Shown here piece after piece: positions 11,631 through 24,364 of a DNA stretch of 64,000 bases. Made by a program: the position numbers and the translations under genes. The stretch spans positions 17,271,267 through 17,335,266 of the forward strand of contig CM053332.1 of the NCBI GenBank assembly GCA_028583605.1. Direction: 5' to 3'. The notes beneath the pieces are model-generated. The model made no database searches. It worked only from the letters and a program-made list of their open reading frames with translations, and had not been told where the DNA came from. Position 1 is the first letter of the stretch, and each line of letters opens with the position of its first letter. Origin of the DNA: Dastarcus helophoroides. Taxonomy: Eukaryota; Arthropoda; Insecta; Coleoptera; Bothrideridae.

Positions 11631-13260
11631 AAATAACTTTGATGGAACGGACTGGTCCTTGGTTATCTTCAAAAATTGAAACACAGAACTTGTCCCCTGA
11701 AACCAAGAAAGATTAAAAAACACAACAGAGGTTGCTCTAACGCGTTTCGACAGCCAAGCTGTCAACTTCAGAGAGAAACATTTAATCTTTCTTGGTTTCA
11801 GGGGACAAGTTATGTGTTTCAATTTTAGAAGAAGTAACGTCAAAGTAAAGATAAAAATTTTTGCCGGAATAGAAACATTTTCAAAAAACAACTTAAACTT
11901 AAAAGTTTCTCAAAATGTTTACTCCTATTTAAAAATATAAATTTAAATCTAAATATTCGCTTGTTTTCTAGAAATGTTACTCAAAACTTCAAAATTTTGA
12001 GAATTTTTTTTTTAAGTTTACGGTTAATGATTTATTACAAAAAACTGGCAATTGCTATTTTTTTTTCCTAACATTTCGTCTTCAAAGAAAAATTGGGGCC
12101 CTTTCTGAAAATAACAATTTCCTTTTCGAAAAATTGAGACTAGTTAAATTTTCTTTTTTTTTCTCAAAATTTAAATTTAAACTAACAACTTTAAACTTAG
12201 AACTTAAGTATTTCACAGTTTGCTTGAAACTTCAAAATCTCTGGAAAATTTTGGCAAATTGTGGCACTATAGGCAAAATTTGAAAAAGTAATAAATTAAG
12301 TGACTGGAAATTAATACATCTTAAGCTTTCGAAACCAGAAATAAAAACAAAACTTCAAAATTTTTACTAATAGAAATACCGAGAGAAATATTAAAAAATT
12401 CTGAAGAAAACCTAACTCTGAAGTCAAATTTTCTAGAAGAAAATTTAAATTTAAGATCAACAATTTTTTGTGAAAAAAAAAAGTTGAAATCATTTTAAAA
12501 TCAAAATTTAGGAAAAAATTCAAAAAAATTCACTCTCTTACGTAACGTTTAAAAAAAGTTAAAAAATGTAAGAAAAAGTTTTTTTGTGATAAAATGTTGA
12601 AATTTCCATTTTAAAGCTAAAATTTTAGAAAAAATTTAAGAAATTCACTGTTCACTGTACGTTTAAGAAAAAGTTGAAAATTTAAGAAAAAAATCGAGTT
12701 TTATCGAATTTGATCACAAAATTTAGAAAAAAATTGTGGAATTTTGGATTTAAAGCCAAAGTTTAGAGAGGAAACTTGGAAATTTTAAAGTCAACATTTG
12801 GTAAAATAAGGATTTTTTTAAAGTCGACAGTTAGTGAAAAAAGGAGTTTTGTTTTAAACGAAATTTTAACTTTTAGGTTCGAAAAATATCTGAAAAAGAA
12901 AACCTCAAAACTTGAACATGTAAAACGAAATTTTCAATAAAAATCAAAATCAAAATTAAGAGCAAACGAAAAAAATGTGGAAGGTTTGTTTTGTTCTGAA
13001 ACGAGTCACCATTTCAAGTTTGCTAAATTTTACCCTTATAATTAATTTGTTTTTTAAATTTTGACCTTGAACCTCCCCATATTTTCAGAACAGATTCAAA
13101 ATATCTAAATGGCAACCAAAATTTTAAGAAAAACCTCCAAAATTAACGTCGAAATTGTTAAATTTTAACTATATTGTATGCACGAATCAGTTTTAAAATA
13201 AAAGTTCAAAAATGGATCGAATTTTGGAATTTACTTTCGAAATTTTGAGAAATAGATCAA
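11400..13260. repeat. A-rich quasi-periodic repeat (plus strand A-rich)
   Basis: Degenerate phrases such as GAAAATTTTG and AAATTTAGAAAAA. It is the opposite strand orientation of the T-rich repeat at 1-1560. Interrupted at 11641-11829 by a foldback MITE. No gene seen. Confidence 0.65.
11641..11829. mobile_element. Foldback MITE, family FB, copy 2
   Basis: It starts with the asymmetric extension GATGGAACGGACTGGTCCTT, then arms TTGTCCCCTGAAACCAAGAA ... and the mirror TTCTTGGTTTCAGGGGACAA. On the minus strand the loop-proximal part reads CTGAAGT, stem GACAG/CTGTC, GAAA, CGCGTT, AGAG. This is the hammerhead-like core with the last A of CUGANGA changed to T. Confidence 0.85.
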
Positions 13261-13264
13261 CATT

Positions 13265-15480
13265 TTTGGATGGAAGTAAAGTGGAAATTTTGAAAAAAAC
13301 GTTTACTTTTATCTTACAATTTTTAGAAAAATGGGATTTTCCTGATTATGGTCGAAATTTTGAAAGTTAAGTGTCTGGTTCAAAAAAATTACCAAAAGTT
13401 AACAGCAAAAAACTAAAGTGATTTAAATGAATCTCTTTTGGAATTTAGTTTCGAAATTTTGAGAAATAGAAGGATTGATTGAGTTTGGAGTAAAGTGGAA
13501 ATCTGGTTCAAAAAAATTACCAAAAGTTAACAGCAAAAAACTAAAGTGGTTTAAATGAATCTCTTTTGAAATTTAGTTTCGAAATTTAGTGTCGAAATTT
13601 TGAGAAATAGATGGATTGATTGGGATGGGAGTAAAGTTGAAATTTTCAAAAATAAAAAGGTTTACTTTTATCTTATACTTTTTAGAAAAATGGGATTTTC
13701 CTGATTATGGTCGAGATTTTGAAAGTTAAGTGTCTGGTTCAAAAAAATTACCAAAAGTTAACAGCAAAAAACTAAAGTGATTTAAATGAATCTCTTTTGG
13801 AATTTAGTTTCGAAATTTTGAGAAATAGATGGATTGATTGGGATGGGAGTAAAGTGGAAATTTTCAAAAATAAAAAGGTTTACTTTTATCTTATACTTTT
13901 TAGAAAAATGGTATTTTCCTGACTATGGTCGAAATTTTTAAAGTTAAGTGTCTGGTTCAAAAAAATTACCAAAAGTTAACAGCAAAAAACTAAAGTGATT
14001 TAAATGAATCTCTTTTGGAATTTAGTTTCGAAATTTTGAGAAATAGATGGATTGATGGGGATGGGAGTAAAGTGGAAATTTTCAAAAATAAAAAGGTTTA
14101 CTTTTATCTTATACTTTTTAGAAAAATGGGATTTTCCTGATTATGGTCGAGATTTTGAAAGTTAAGTGTCTGGTTCAAAAAAATTACCAAAAGTTAACAG
14201 CAAAAAACTAAAGTGATTTAAATGAATCTCTTTTGGAATTTAGTTTCGAAATTTTGAGAAATGGATGGATTGATTGGGATGGGAGTAAAATGAAAATTTT
14301 CAAAAATAAAAAGGTTTACTTTTATCTTATACTTTTTAAAAAAATGGGATTTTCCTGATTATGGTCGAAATTTTGAAAGTTAAGTGTCTGATTCAAAAAA
14401 ATTACCAAAAGTTAACAGCAAAAAACTAAAGTGATTTAAATGAATCTCTTTTGAAATTTAGTTTCGAAATTTTGAGAAATAGATGGATTGATTGGGATGG
14501 GAGTAAAGTGGAAATTTTCAAAAATAAAAAGGTTTACTTTTATCTTATACTTTTTTTAGAAAAATGGGATTTTCCTGATTATGGTCGAGATTTTGAAAGT
14601 TAAGTGTCTGGTTCAAAAAAATTACCAAAAGTTAACAGCAAAAAACTAAAGTGATTTAAATGAATCTCTTTTGGAATTTAGTTTCGAAATTTTGAGAAAT
14701 AGATGGATTGATTGGGATGGGAGTAAAGTGGAAATTTTCAAAAATAAAAAGGTTTACTTTTATCTTATACTTTTTAGAAAAATGGTATTTTCCTGATTAT
14801 GGTCGAAATTTTGAAAGTTAAGTGTCTGGTTCAAAAAAATTACCAAAAGTTAACAGCAAAAAACTAAAGTGATTTAAATGAATCTCTTTTGGAATTTAGT
14901 TTCGAAATTTTGAGAAATAGATGGATTGGTGGGGATGGGAGTAAAGTGGAAATTTTCAAAAATAAAAAGATTTACTTTTATCTGATAATTTTTAGAAAAA
15001 TGGGATTTTCCTGACTATGGTCGAGATTTTGAAAAATAAGTGTCTGGTTCAAAAAAATTACCAAAAGTTAACAGCAAAAAACTAAAGTGATTTAAATGAA
15101 TCTCTTTTGGAATTTAGTTTCAAAATTTTGAGAAATAGATGGATTGATTGGGATGGGAGTAAAGTGGAAATTTTCAAAAATAAAAAGGTTTACTTTTATC
15201 TTATACTTTTTTTAGAAAAATGGGATTTTCCTGATTATGGTCGAAATTTTGAAAGTTAAGTGTCTGGTTCAAAAAAATTACCAAAAGTTAACAGCAAAAA
15301 ACTAAAGTGATTTAAATGAATCTCTTTTGAAATTTAGTTTCGAAATTTTGAGAAATAGATCAACATTTTTTGATGGGAATAAAGTGGAAATTTTCAAAAA
15401 TAAAAAGGTTTACTTTTATCTTATACTTTTTAGAAAAATGGGATTTTCCTGATTATGGTCGAGATTTTGAAAGTTAAGTT
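13265..15480. repeat. Satellite, 218-220-bp units, about 10 copies
   Basis: AGTGTCTGGTTCAAAAAAAT recurs at 13371, 13729, 13947, 14165, 14383, 14603, 14821, 15039 and 15259. Spacing is 218 bp, or 220 where a TT insertion occurs in the run after ATAC. The first interval (358 bp) holds a partial extra unit. Copies differ at only a few positions (for example GATTATGG/GACTATGG), so the array is homogenised. It decays at the left edge and stops at about 15480. Confidence 0.93.
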
Positions 15481-16220
15481 AAATGTCTTCCGAGAAGATC
15501 GAAATATCGTGGTTAGAGGATTTGATCCCCGGATCCTGAGTTTCTGGATCGCGGGATCCCGACCGCTTTTTAATGCTGAAATTTTTTTTTGATCCCAGAA
15601 TTTTCGAGATTGGACATAATTTTAAAAAAAATTGTAAAATAGTCTGCGTCCTACAGAAAGGCACAGTGTCAATGTTTTCAGAATTACTTTTCTATTATTC
15701 TAGTATAAAATAGAAGTTTTATTCCAAACAAGCAGCACTTGATACGGGTTTGTTATACTTGGTTTGAAAGAAAATTGTTGCATCTTCAACTTTTTGTGTT
15801 TGGTGATGAGATACCGTTATTTTTCAGATGAGGGGTGAGTAAGGGTGGTCAATACAGGGTGACAAGGGCGAGACAAGTCATAAGATTCGTGGCGTCTCAA
15901 AGTTCCGACTTTTTTAAAAGAATTTCACCTTTTTAAAAGTTTCGAATATTTTCGAAATTTTCGTCTCTCTTGAAAATTTTACCTTTTTCAAAATTTAGAT
16001 TTCAATTTTGATGTTTTGTTAAAAAATTTGATTTTTAAAACATTTTGACATTTTTTAAAAATTTCAAAATGTTTCGAAATTTTGTTTAAAATTTTCATCA
16101 TTTTTCTATTTTAATTCTTTTCTCGAAATTTAAACTTTTTGTGAATATGAATTCTTTTTTCAAAATTTCGATCCTTTTTTGAAAATTTTGAAAATTAAAC
16201 TTTTCGGAAAGAGTCGATAT
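15481..16220. other. Unassigned AT-rich spacer
   Basis: After the satellite there is a short non-repeat stretch with GGATCC-rich sequence (15520-15560), then T-rich quasi-periodic sequence from about 15900. No coding or element signature was recognised. Confidence 0.5.
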
Positions 16221-16595
16221 TGTAACGCAATGTAAATAGATGAAATATGATTTAGAATAGAATTGTAGAATTTAGTAAATAAAAAAAGTTTCTAGAAGGA
16301 TCTGATAAGGGGAAAGCTGCCGCGATAACGAAACAAATGGCAGATAAGCGTTCCAGAAATTTCGGCAAACGATAAGCCTTAACTGCCGAAAAGTTCTAGA
16401 AGCCGGGGTCCAAAACTATAAAAAGGCGATCAGCTTTCCCTCGAGTCAGTCAGTTAGAGTCAGTGTAATTAGTGAGTTAGAAGAAGTCGATAATAAGTGA
16501 GTTAATTGTCAATTGTGGTGATCCAAGTTGAGTTCAGTAATAAAGTGGGTCTTATTCGATAAGTGTAATCAATTCGAACCGATAAGCCCATAACA
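16221..16595 (+). mobile_element. Solo LTR (probably Gypsy-type), 375 bp
   Basis: Begins TGTAACGCAATG and ends CGATAAGCCCATAACA, so it has TG...CA borders, and it is flanked by ATAT on both sides (4-bp duplication, as in many Gypsy elements). Inside are CTATAAAAAG (TATA-like, about 16416), a TCAGTCAGTTAG initiator-like stretch about 25 bp downstream, and AATAAA near 16540. Homologous to the elements at 38454 and 40894. Confidence 0.7.
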
Positions 16596-16599
16596 ATAT

Positions 16600-18060
16600 T
16601 TACAAAAAGTGTAAATTTCGTGGTTTCGTGGTTCCTTTTCTAAAAATTTTAACTTATTTGGAAAAAAAGCTCAAAATTTTGCTTTTTTTTGAGAATTTGG
16701 ACTTATCAAAGTTTTGATTTATTTTCGAAAATTTAGGCTCTTTTGAACATTTTATTTTTTTTAAGTTTACTTTATATTTTCAAACTTTTGTTATTTGAAA
16801 TCGCTCAATTTTTCCAAAATTGGACTTTTTGACATGTTTTAAACTCTTTTCAAAATGTCACTTTCTTCGAAATTTAAAATTGTTTGAAAATTTTGATATT
16901 TTTTCAAATTATAAGAAATTTTGGTTATTCCTCAAAATGTTGGCTTTATTAGTTTTTAGCTGTTATTTCTCAAAATTTTGAGTTTTCCCACTACTTTTTT
17001 TTAACTTGAAGTTTCTTCAAAATTCCATTTTTGTTTGAGCATTTCGATTGTTTCCTTAAATCAAGAAATTTTTTTAATGTCGAATTTTTTGAAACTTTAA
17101 TTTTTTTTTAAAATTTACAATTGAAATTATCGACATTTTAAAAAATGCTCTACTTTCTTGAAAGTTTCAATTACCAAAATTGTTATTTTTTTTCCAAAAT
17201 TTTAACTTCAAAATTTGGATTATTTTTAAATATTTGAACTTTCTTGATGATTTTGGGTTTCCTTTAATTAATATGAAGACTTCGTTTTACTTTGAAAACT
17301 TGATCGGGATCGAATTCCCTAATCGTGGCTAACTCCAAATTTCAAAAAAAAAAACTCGAAAGTTATGGATCTAGGAAAAATTGTTGAGAAACTAAATTAA
17401 CACAGATTTGGGTTATAGGATAAGATTTTATAGAACAAAAAAATTAGAACAATTAATATTTATATATATTTAAAGATGCATCAAATTTTTGGGTTTCATT
17501 CCGTAAATTTCGACTTTAAACTGGAATTATTCGAATACTGAAATTTTTTGAAATTTCTACTTCCAAATTCGAGATTTTTCACGATTTCACAGGTACACTC
17601 GAAATTTCGGCCTGAAGTGGATATTTCGAAATATGAAAGCAGCATTTCCTGGTTAAACTTGCGATTGAAATTTCCTTCTGTCATAATTTAAACAAGTGTT
17701 CAATATTTTTCTTTACTCGAAATGTCGATTTTAAGTTTGAAATTTATAGAAAAGTTCCCGAGTTTTAGGAATATGAAAATGTCAAACACATCCGCATTTT
17801 AGGAAAATAATTCCAAAAGAAACTCAAAATCTATAAAAATTAAATTCAAATTTTAACACGAAATTTCGAGAGAAAAATCGCTGATTTCGTTGTAATTTTG
17901 TAATTGATAAAAAAATGCTCAAAATTCTAGCGAAATTCCAATTTTTTTTTGAAACTTACAAGCTACAAAAATCCCAAAGTTAAATGATGATATTTCGAGA
18001 AACAAGTTAGAAAAATATTAAAGTTTAAGTCGAAATCAACTTGCACCCGAGAGAATAAGT
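16600..18060. repeat. AT-rich quasi-periodic repeat with strand switch
   Basis: T-rich phrases (TTTTTCAAAATTTTGAC-like) to about 17300, then A-rich phrases (CGAAATTTCGAGA-like) to 18060. The switch of strand bias within one block suggests an inversion or independent insertions. No gene. Confidence 0.6.
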
Positions 18061-18219
18061 CTTATCTTCAGTATTTTTCGTTAAATCTTCGGTAGTTTAT
18101 AAATTTTCTAGGCCACTTCACATTGATGAAAGAAAAGTGAGTCAACTATGACTAAAGCAGCGGGATATTTAAAAGATTCCCAACCATGTAAGTTATCTTG
18201 TGATGCTAAAGACTAGTTT

Positions 18220-18519
18220 TTGCAAAAGTGCTTACTTTATATTACTGAGGCTACTTTAATGCTTAGCCTTTTTATCCGAGACGAAATAAAAAAGAGGGTC
18301 GTTTTATTTCTTTGCTCTATCGGCCAACGGCGGTTAAAGAAAATCCAACTTAACGTTCTCCAGAGAGCAGGTGGAGTGCTTCGTACGATTCCAAAGGAAA
18401 ATTATTTAGAGACACAGGCGGAACGACTAATTGCCACTGTTTGCAGGAATGCATGTTTTAGACACCCCTTCATACAAAAATATCGTTTGAACTGGAACGT
18501 ATCTTCTCTGCACGATTAA
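18220..18519 (+). pseudogene. Possible LINE ORF2 C-terminal fragment
   Basis: A 99-residue open frame with RRLKKIQLNVLQRAGGVLRT and later HPFIQKYRLN. The spacing of a KKIQ-x-x-VLQ-type helix followed by a downstream HP motif recalls the C-terminal region of jockey/BS-type LINE ORF2 proteins, where a hydrophobic helix precedes an H-P/N motif. The similarity is short and I am not sure. No RT core, poly-A tail or target duplication was seen. It lies in otherwise unassigned sequence. Confidence 0.25.
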
Positions 18520-18539
18520 CTAAACTTACATAAAACACG

Positions 18540-19470
18540 TTCGAAAATTGGCAGATGAATTGTAACAAAATCTTGAATACTGGTTTTCAAATTTAAAATT
18601 GTTTTACAATCGACTAATAACCAGTTTTATTATTCAAAACCCAGGTGGATTAAACTCTTACAAACAAATTTGTTCAACAAAAAGTTTGTTTTTGTGGTTT
18701 TAATTTTAATTATAATTTGATTTGAATTACGCTTTCCAAAGTTTTAACAAATATTCAATCAGTTGCCAGTGTTTGGAAAAATTTCATTTGATTAGAAATT
18801 CTATGCTCGGAAATTTCCTCAAGTTCCACCAGCTTTGTCGATATCACAACAAACAAATTAATAAGGAAACAATTATAATCCCCTTTGCCTGGAGTAACTT
18901 CCTCGCTTTGGGTTAAAATGGACACATCGGTCCTTATTAGTGGTTGACGTGCCTTCAGTTTCCTTTAACATCCCTTCCTTATCGCTGAAGCAACATTCGT
19001 ATCCCTTTCTGTTCTCCAAGGGTGTTGTTCAAAGTAAAAAGGGTCCTTACGTTCCCGGTTTCCGTGTATTTGTAGCCTGATTGGCATTTCGACAATTGCG
19101 CCTTAGCTTTGAATTAGGGCCATTACGGAAAGTCCAAAGGAGGCACAGAACGTTATTAATTGCTAATTGTTTTAAGTTGATCCGAATACTTGGAATTTAC
19201 AGTGCCACAGTTCTTCATTTAAATATACGGAGTGATTGGCTATGGATTATCCAATTACAAGAAATATTTCAATAACTTTGTCTTTATTGAGAGATATATG
19301 TAGGACAAAAAAAAGTTTTTAGAAGAAAATTTGCATAAGTTTCCACAAAGGTTAACAAATTGATATGTGTCCTTTGGGGAAGCTGAAATCGGATAATATA
19401 TAATCAAACACCCTAAGGATATATCAATAGAATTCACCAGTAACACCTTAAATAAACACTTAAAACATGC
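18540..19470. other. Unassigned sequence, no gene seen
   Basis: Moderately AT-rich, apparently single-copy within the window. No repeat, TIR or domain recognised. Confidence 0.5.
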
Positions 19471-19474
19471 ATAT

Positions 19475-20605
19475 ACCAGTAACCTTCCTCCGCTCTCTGC
19501 TTTCAGATGATTAAGAGCAGGAGACTGAGGTGTTTTCATTTTCTGTTCAAAAATCTAGTAATACCGTTGATTTTGGTAAACTGGTACCATAATAAAAGAA
19601 AACGATGTCTGTTACCTATTCTCAGTTCCTTGGTTTCAGAAGACTAAGAGCAGGAGACTGAGATTTTTTTATTATTCGTCAAAAAATATAGTAAATACCC
19701 TTAATTCTATAATTAAGACTAGAATAAAAAAAGATGTCAGTTACCTGTTCTCAGTTCCCTGGTTTCAGAAGACTAAGAGTTTGGAGACTGAGATTTTTTT
19801 ATTATTCGTCAAAAAATATAGTAAATACCCTTAACTTTATAATTAAGACTAGAATAAAAAAAGATGCTCAGTTACCTGTTCTCAGTTGTCTGGTTTTAGA
19901 AGACTAAGAGCAGGAGACTGAAATTTTTTATTTTTCGTCAAAAAATATAGTTAACACCCTTAATTCTATAATGAAGACTAGGATAAAAAAAGATGTCAGA
20001 TACCTGTTCTCAGTTGTCTGGTTTTAGAAGACTAAGAGCAGAAGACTGAGATTTTTTTATTTTTTGTCAAAAAATATAGTTAACACCTTTAATTCTATAA
20101 TGAAGACTAGGATAAAAAAAGATGTCAGTTACCTGTTCTCAGTTGTCTGGTCTTAGAAGACTAAGGGCAGGAGACTGAGATTTTTTAATTATTCGTCAAA
20201 AAATATAGTTAATATCTTTAATTCTATAACGACTATAAAGACTAGTATAAAAAAAGATGTCAGTTACCTGTTCTCAGTTGTCTGGTTTTAGAAGACTAAG
20301 AGCAGGAGACTGAGCTTTTTTTATTTTTCGTCAAAAAATACAGTTAATACCATTAATTCTATAATAAAGACTAGGATAAAATAATAGATGTCAGTTACCT
20401 GTTTTCAGTTGTCTGGTTTTAGAAGACTAAGACCAGGAGACTGAGATTTTCTTATTTTTCGTAAAAAAAATAGTTAATACTCTTAATTCTATAATAAAAA
20501 CTAGGATAAAAAAAAGATGTCAGTTACCTGTTCTCAATGGTCTGGTTTTAGAAGACTAAGAGCAGGAAACTGAGATTTATTATTATTCATTAAATAACAT
20601 GATGA
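19475..20605. repeat. Satellite, about 130-bp units, about 9 copies
   Basis: ACCTGTTCTCAGTTG...AGAAGACTAAGAGCAGGAGACTGAG recurs with starts near 19609, 19739, 19869, 19999, 20127, 20258, 20392 and 20521; a more diverged copy begins at about 19475. The unit core CTCAGT...ACTGAG is partly self-complementary. Copies are moderately diverged. Confidence 0.9.
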
Positions 20606-20719
20606 TGGTATGGTATGGTCGCTCACGAACTTTAAGAACAAGAAAAACAAATTAATTAGTATTCCTAGAAAATGTGACATATCTTAATTTCATTACATAC
20701 TAGCTGATACATCACCCGA

Positions 20720-22540
20720 TCCCATTCACTCTACACAGCCAGTACGTTAATTTGTTTAAATAAATCGATATGGCTTTTTTTAGAAATGTCTGCCTTTTTA
20801 AATTTAGCATTTTTCAAAGTTTCTACTTTTAAAATTTCGCCTCATATCAAATTTTCGATTTTTTTTACTGTTATTCAACGTATCGAACAGTTCACCTTTT
20901 TGAAAAACTTGGACTTTTACTACATTTTATTTTTTTCTTAATTTGAAATCTCTCAAATTTCAGTTTCTCTAGAAAAATCAAAATGTCGGATTTTTTTTAA
21001 CGAATTTTTTCATAATTTAGATTTTATTTCCAAAGTTTGAATGTATGTCACCCGATCCCATTCACTATTCACAGCCAGTACTTTAATTTGTTTACATAAA
21101 GCAATAATGTTTTTTTTACTAAGGTCTGCCCTTTTTAAATTTAGTATTTTTCAAAGTATCGACTTTAAAATTTCGCCTCTTTTCAAATTTTCGATTTTTT
21201 TACTGTTATTCAACGTATCGAACAGTTCACCTTTTTGAAAAATTTGACTTTTACCTATTTTATTTTTTTTTAATTTGAAATCTCTCAAATTTCAGTTTCT
21301 CTGGAAAAAATCAAAATGTCGGGTTTTTTTTTAATGAATTTTTCTATAATTCAGATTTATTTTCAAATTTTGAATTTTTTATCACAATTTTGGCTTTTTC
21401 AATACTTTTGCCTTTTATTTCATACAATTTTCAACTATACCAAATAACAACTCTTTTCAAAATTTTACTTTTTTGAATATTTCGACTTTATTTAAAACCT
21501 GTTCTTTCAAAAAGTGTAGATCGTTTGAAAAGCTCATTACCGAAGGTTTTTTAAAATGTCCATTTTTTTGATAAATTATATTTTTTCCAAATTTTTTGAC
21601 TTCTTGTCAAAATTTGGGGTTTTACTACTTTCGACTTTTTTTAAATCTATCTTTTTAGAAAAGTTGTTTCTTTTTAATTTTGGATTTTAAAAATGTAGAT
21701 ATTACTTGTTGAAAATTTCGACACGTTTTGAAAACCCTGACTTTCTGACATTTTTTCAAATTTCCAATTTATTTTTTAAAATTTTAACTTGTTTAAAGCT
21801 TTTTAGAAAATTTCTTCATTTTATCAAATTTCTTGAATTTTTTGAAAAGGTCGACCTTTAATAGTATCTTTTCAAAATATTGACATAATTCTTTAAAAGT
21901 TTGATTTATTTTAAATCCTTAATTTTCTAAGAAAAATTTGAATTTTTCGAAATTTCGTAATGTTTCAAAATTTTGATTTTTAAAAATTTCCATTTTCTTT
22001 AAAATTTTCGCCTTTATCTGAAAATATCGATTTTTTTTAATCGACTCTTGTTGAAATTTTGGAATTATTTTGCAAAAATTTCGTTGCACTTTAAAGGTTT
22101 GGTTTTATTTCCAAAATTCGAACTTTTTTCAAAATGTCGATGTTTTTTCAACATTTGGGCCGTTTTGGAAGTCATACCTTTATTTTTGAACACTTCGAAA
22201 TTCTTTTTTAATTAATTTTCTTTTAAGGATTTGCGACTGCTTAACTTATTTTCTCAAAGTTTTAATCAACGAAAATTTAAATTTTTGATAACTTTGACCT
22301 TTTTTTGGAATTTAGGCTTTCCGAAAATTTGGGTGTTTTCATTTCACTAATTCTTAACTTTTTCGAAATCTTGACATTTCTACATTTTAAATATTTTTTA
22401 AATTTCAGATTATTTTTTAAAATTTAAACTTTTTTCGAAAATTTGGCCATTTTTTAAATATTGTGTTTTCTTGTAATCCTGAATTTTTTTCGGAAGTTTT
22501 AATTTTCTATGAAAGCTTCCGACATTGGTCAAAATTTTGA
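20720..22540. repeat. T-rich quasi-periodic repeat with a 300-bp tandem duplication
   Basis: The segment from CACCCGATCCCATTCACT (20711) to about 21000 is repeated from 21050 to about 21340 with the same internal order (TTAATTTGTTTA, GTCTGCC, GTTATTCAACGTATCGAACAG). The rest is degenerate TTTTCAAAATTT phrases. No gene. Confidence 0.7.
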
Positions 22541-22548
22541 CCATGTGA

Positions 22549-23535
22549 CTGAACTGAAATGAACTGAACTGAACTGAGCTGAGATGATGAGATGGATGAG
22601 ATGAGATGAGATGATGAGATGAGATGAGATGAGAGATGAGAGATGAGAGATGAGAGATGAGAGATGAGAGATGAGAGATGAGAGATGAGAGATGAGAGAT
22701 GAGAGATGAGAGATGAGAGATGAGAGATGAGAGATGAGAGATGAGAGATGAGAGATGAGAGATGAGAGATGAGAGATGAGAGATAGAGAGAGATGAGAGA
22801 TGAGAGATGAGAGATGAGAGATGAGAGATGAGAGATGAGAGATGAGAGATGAGAGATGAGAGATGAGAGATGAGAGATGAGAGATGAGAGATGAGAGATG
22901 AGAGATGAGAGATGAGAGATGAGAGATGAGAGATGAGAGATGAGAGATGAGAGATGAGAGATGAGAGATGAGAGCTGAGAGATGAGAGATGAGAGATGAG
23001 AGATGAAGTGAAGTGAACTGAACTCAAATGAACTGAACTGAACTGAACTGAACTCAAATGAACTAAACTGAACTACTGAACTGAACTCAAATGAACTGAA
23101 CTGAACTGGACTAAACTCAAATGAACTGAATTGAACTGAACTGAACTGAACTCAAATGAACTGAACTGAACTCAAATGAACTAAACCAAACTGGACTGAA
23201 CTGAACTCAATTGAACTGAACTGAACTCAAATGAACTGACGAACTGAACTGAACTCAATGAACTGAACTGAACTAAACTGAATCAAACTGAACTCAAATG
23301 AAGTGAACTGAACTAAACTGAACTCAAACGAACTGAACTGAACTTAACTGAACCGAACCGAACCGAACCGAACCAAACAGAACTGAACTGAACTGAACAC
23401 AACTCGACTCGACACGACTCGACTCGACTCCACCCAACCCAATCCAACCGAACCGAACCGAACCGAACCAAACCAAACCAAACCAAACCAAATGAAACCA
23501 AATAAAACTAACAACTTAACCTAACCTAATCAAAA
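22549..23535. repeat. Compound array: pentamers enclosing a heptamer array
   Basis: A short (AACTG)n run (22549-22583) is followed by GATGA-type sequence and about 50 copies of the heptamer GAGATGA (about 22620-23005). Then comes (AACTG)n with AACTCAAATG variants (23005-23345), (AACCG)n (23350-23375 and 23447-23467), (AACCA)n (23468-23500) and finally CTTAACCTAACCTAA (23515-23530). The long minus-strand frame across it is repeat translation (SSLISHL), not a gene. Confidence 0.93.
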
Positions 23536-23579
23536 TCTATAAAATAAAATGAAACATAGTGTGGAACCTAAAAGAATAT

Positions 23580-24250
23580 TTTGTTTAAATTTCGTGTTTA
23601 ATTTGACTGAAAATTTTCGTTCGAATTAAGTGAAGATATTGAATTTAGAGAAGGATTTTTTTTCGAAATTTTAAGCTAGCATTTTAGAATCAAACTTTAA
23701 AAGGAATTTATTTTTAAACGTGTTAACCTTTTTTCGAAAGTTTGATTTTCTTTAATTTGAAATTTCCTATAATTTATACAAAAATGTTTCTCGAATTTTT
23801 GAGCCTAAACATTTCTGGACCAATCTTTGATTTTAAAATTAGTTTAGACTTCTAGACAAATTTGAAATTTGTATCAAAGCTATAGACGTTTTGTTTTAAC
23901 ATAAATTTTCTACAGAAATGTCGAAAATTTTGAACTAAAAAAAGTCCTGGTTTAACATTTAGTTTAAACTGGGCATTTTGATAAAATATCGAACATTCCA
24001 CTTGGTCAAGATTTCAAATTTCTAAAAAAAATGTGAAATTTCGAGATGAAAGTCACAATTTTGATATTTTTTCTAATAGATTAATTTTTCTTATAAAGTC
24101 TTCACTTTGATTTTAAATTTAAACTTCTTCTGTAAACCATAGCTTTTTCCTTTCGAATTAAAATTTGACACTTTTCAAGTTTTAATTCGAAATTTTTAGA
24201 AAACAGTACAAATCTCCAATTTATGTAAGGTTGTTCGTTGTAGTTTTTAG
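23580..24250. repeat. AT-rich quasi-periodic repeat
   Basis: Degenerate AAATTT/TTTCGAA phrases with mixed strand bias. No gene or element signature. Confidence 0.5.
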
Positions 24251-24364
24251 TCAATAGTTTTAATTTGTTTGAATATTCGACATTGCTTTTTTCAAAATTT
24301 TCCGCGAAAGAGCAAATTATCCATGAAAAAGCAAAAAAATTGTCTTCTAAAAACCATTCTATGA

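Noticed and set aside
22410..23057. Long minus-strand frame rich in SSLISHL
   Set aside because: It is the translation of a (GAGATGA)n heptamer array; the period of 7 gives a repeating heptapeptide with no stop by chance.
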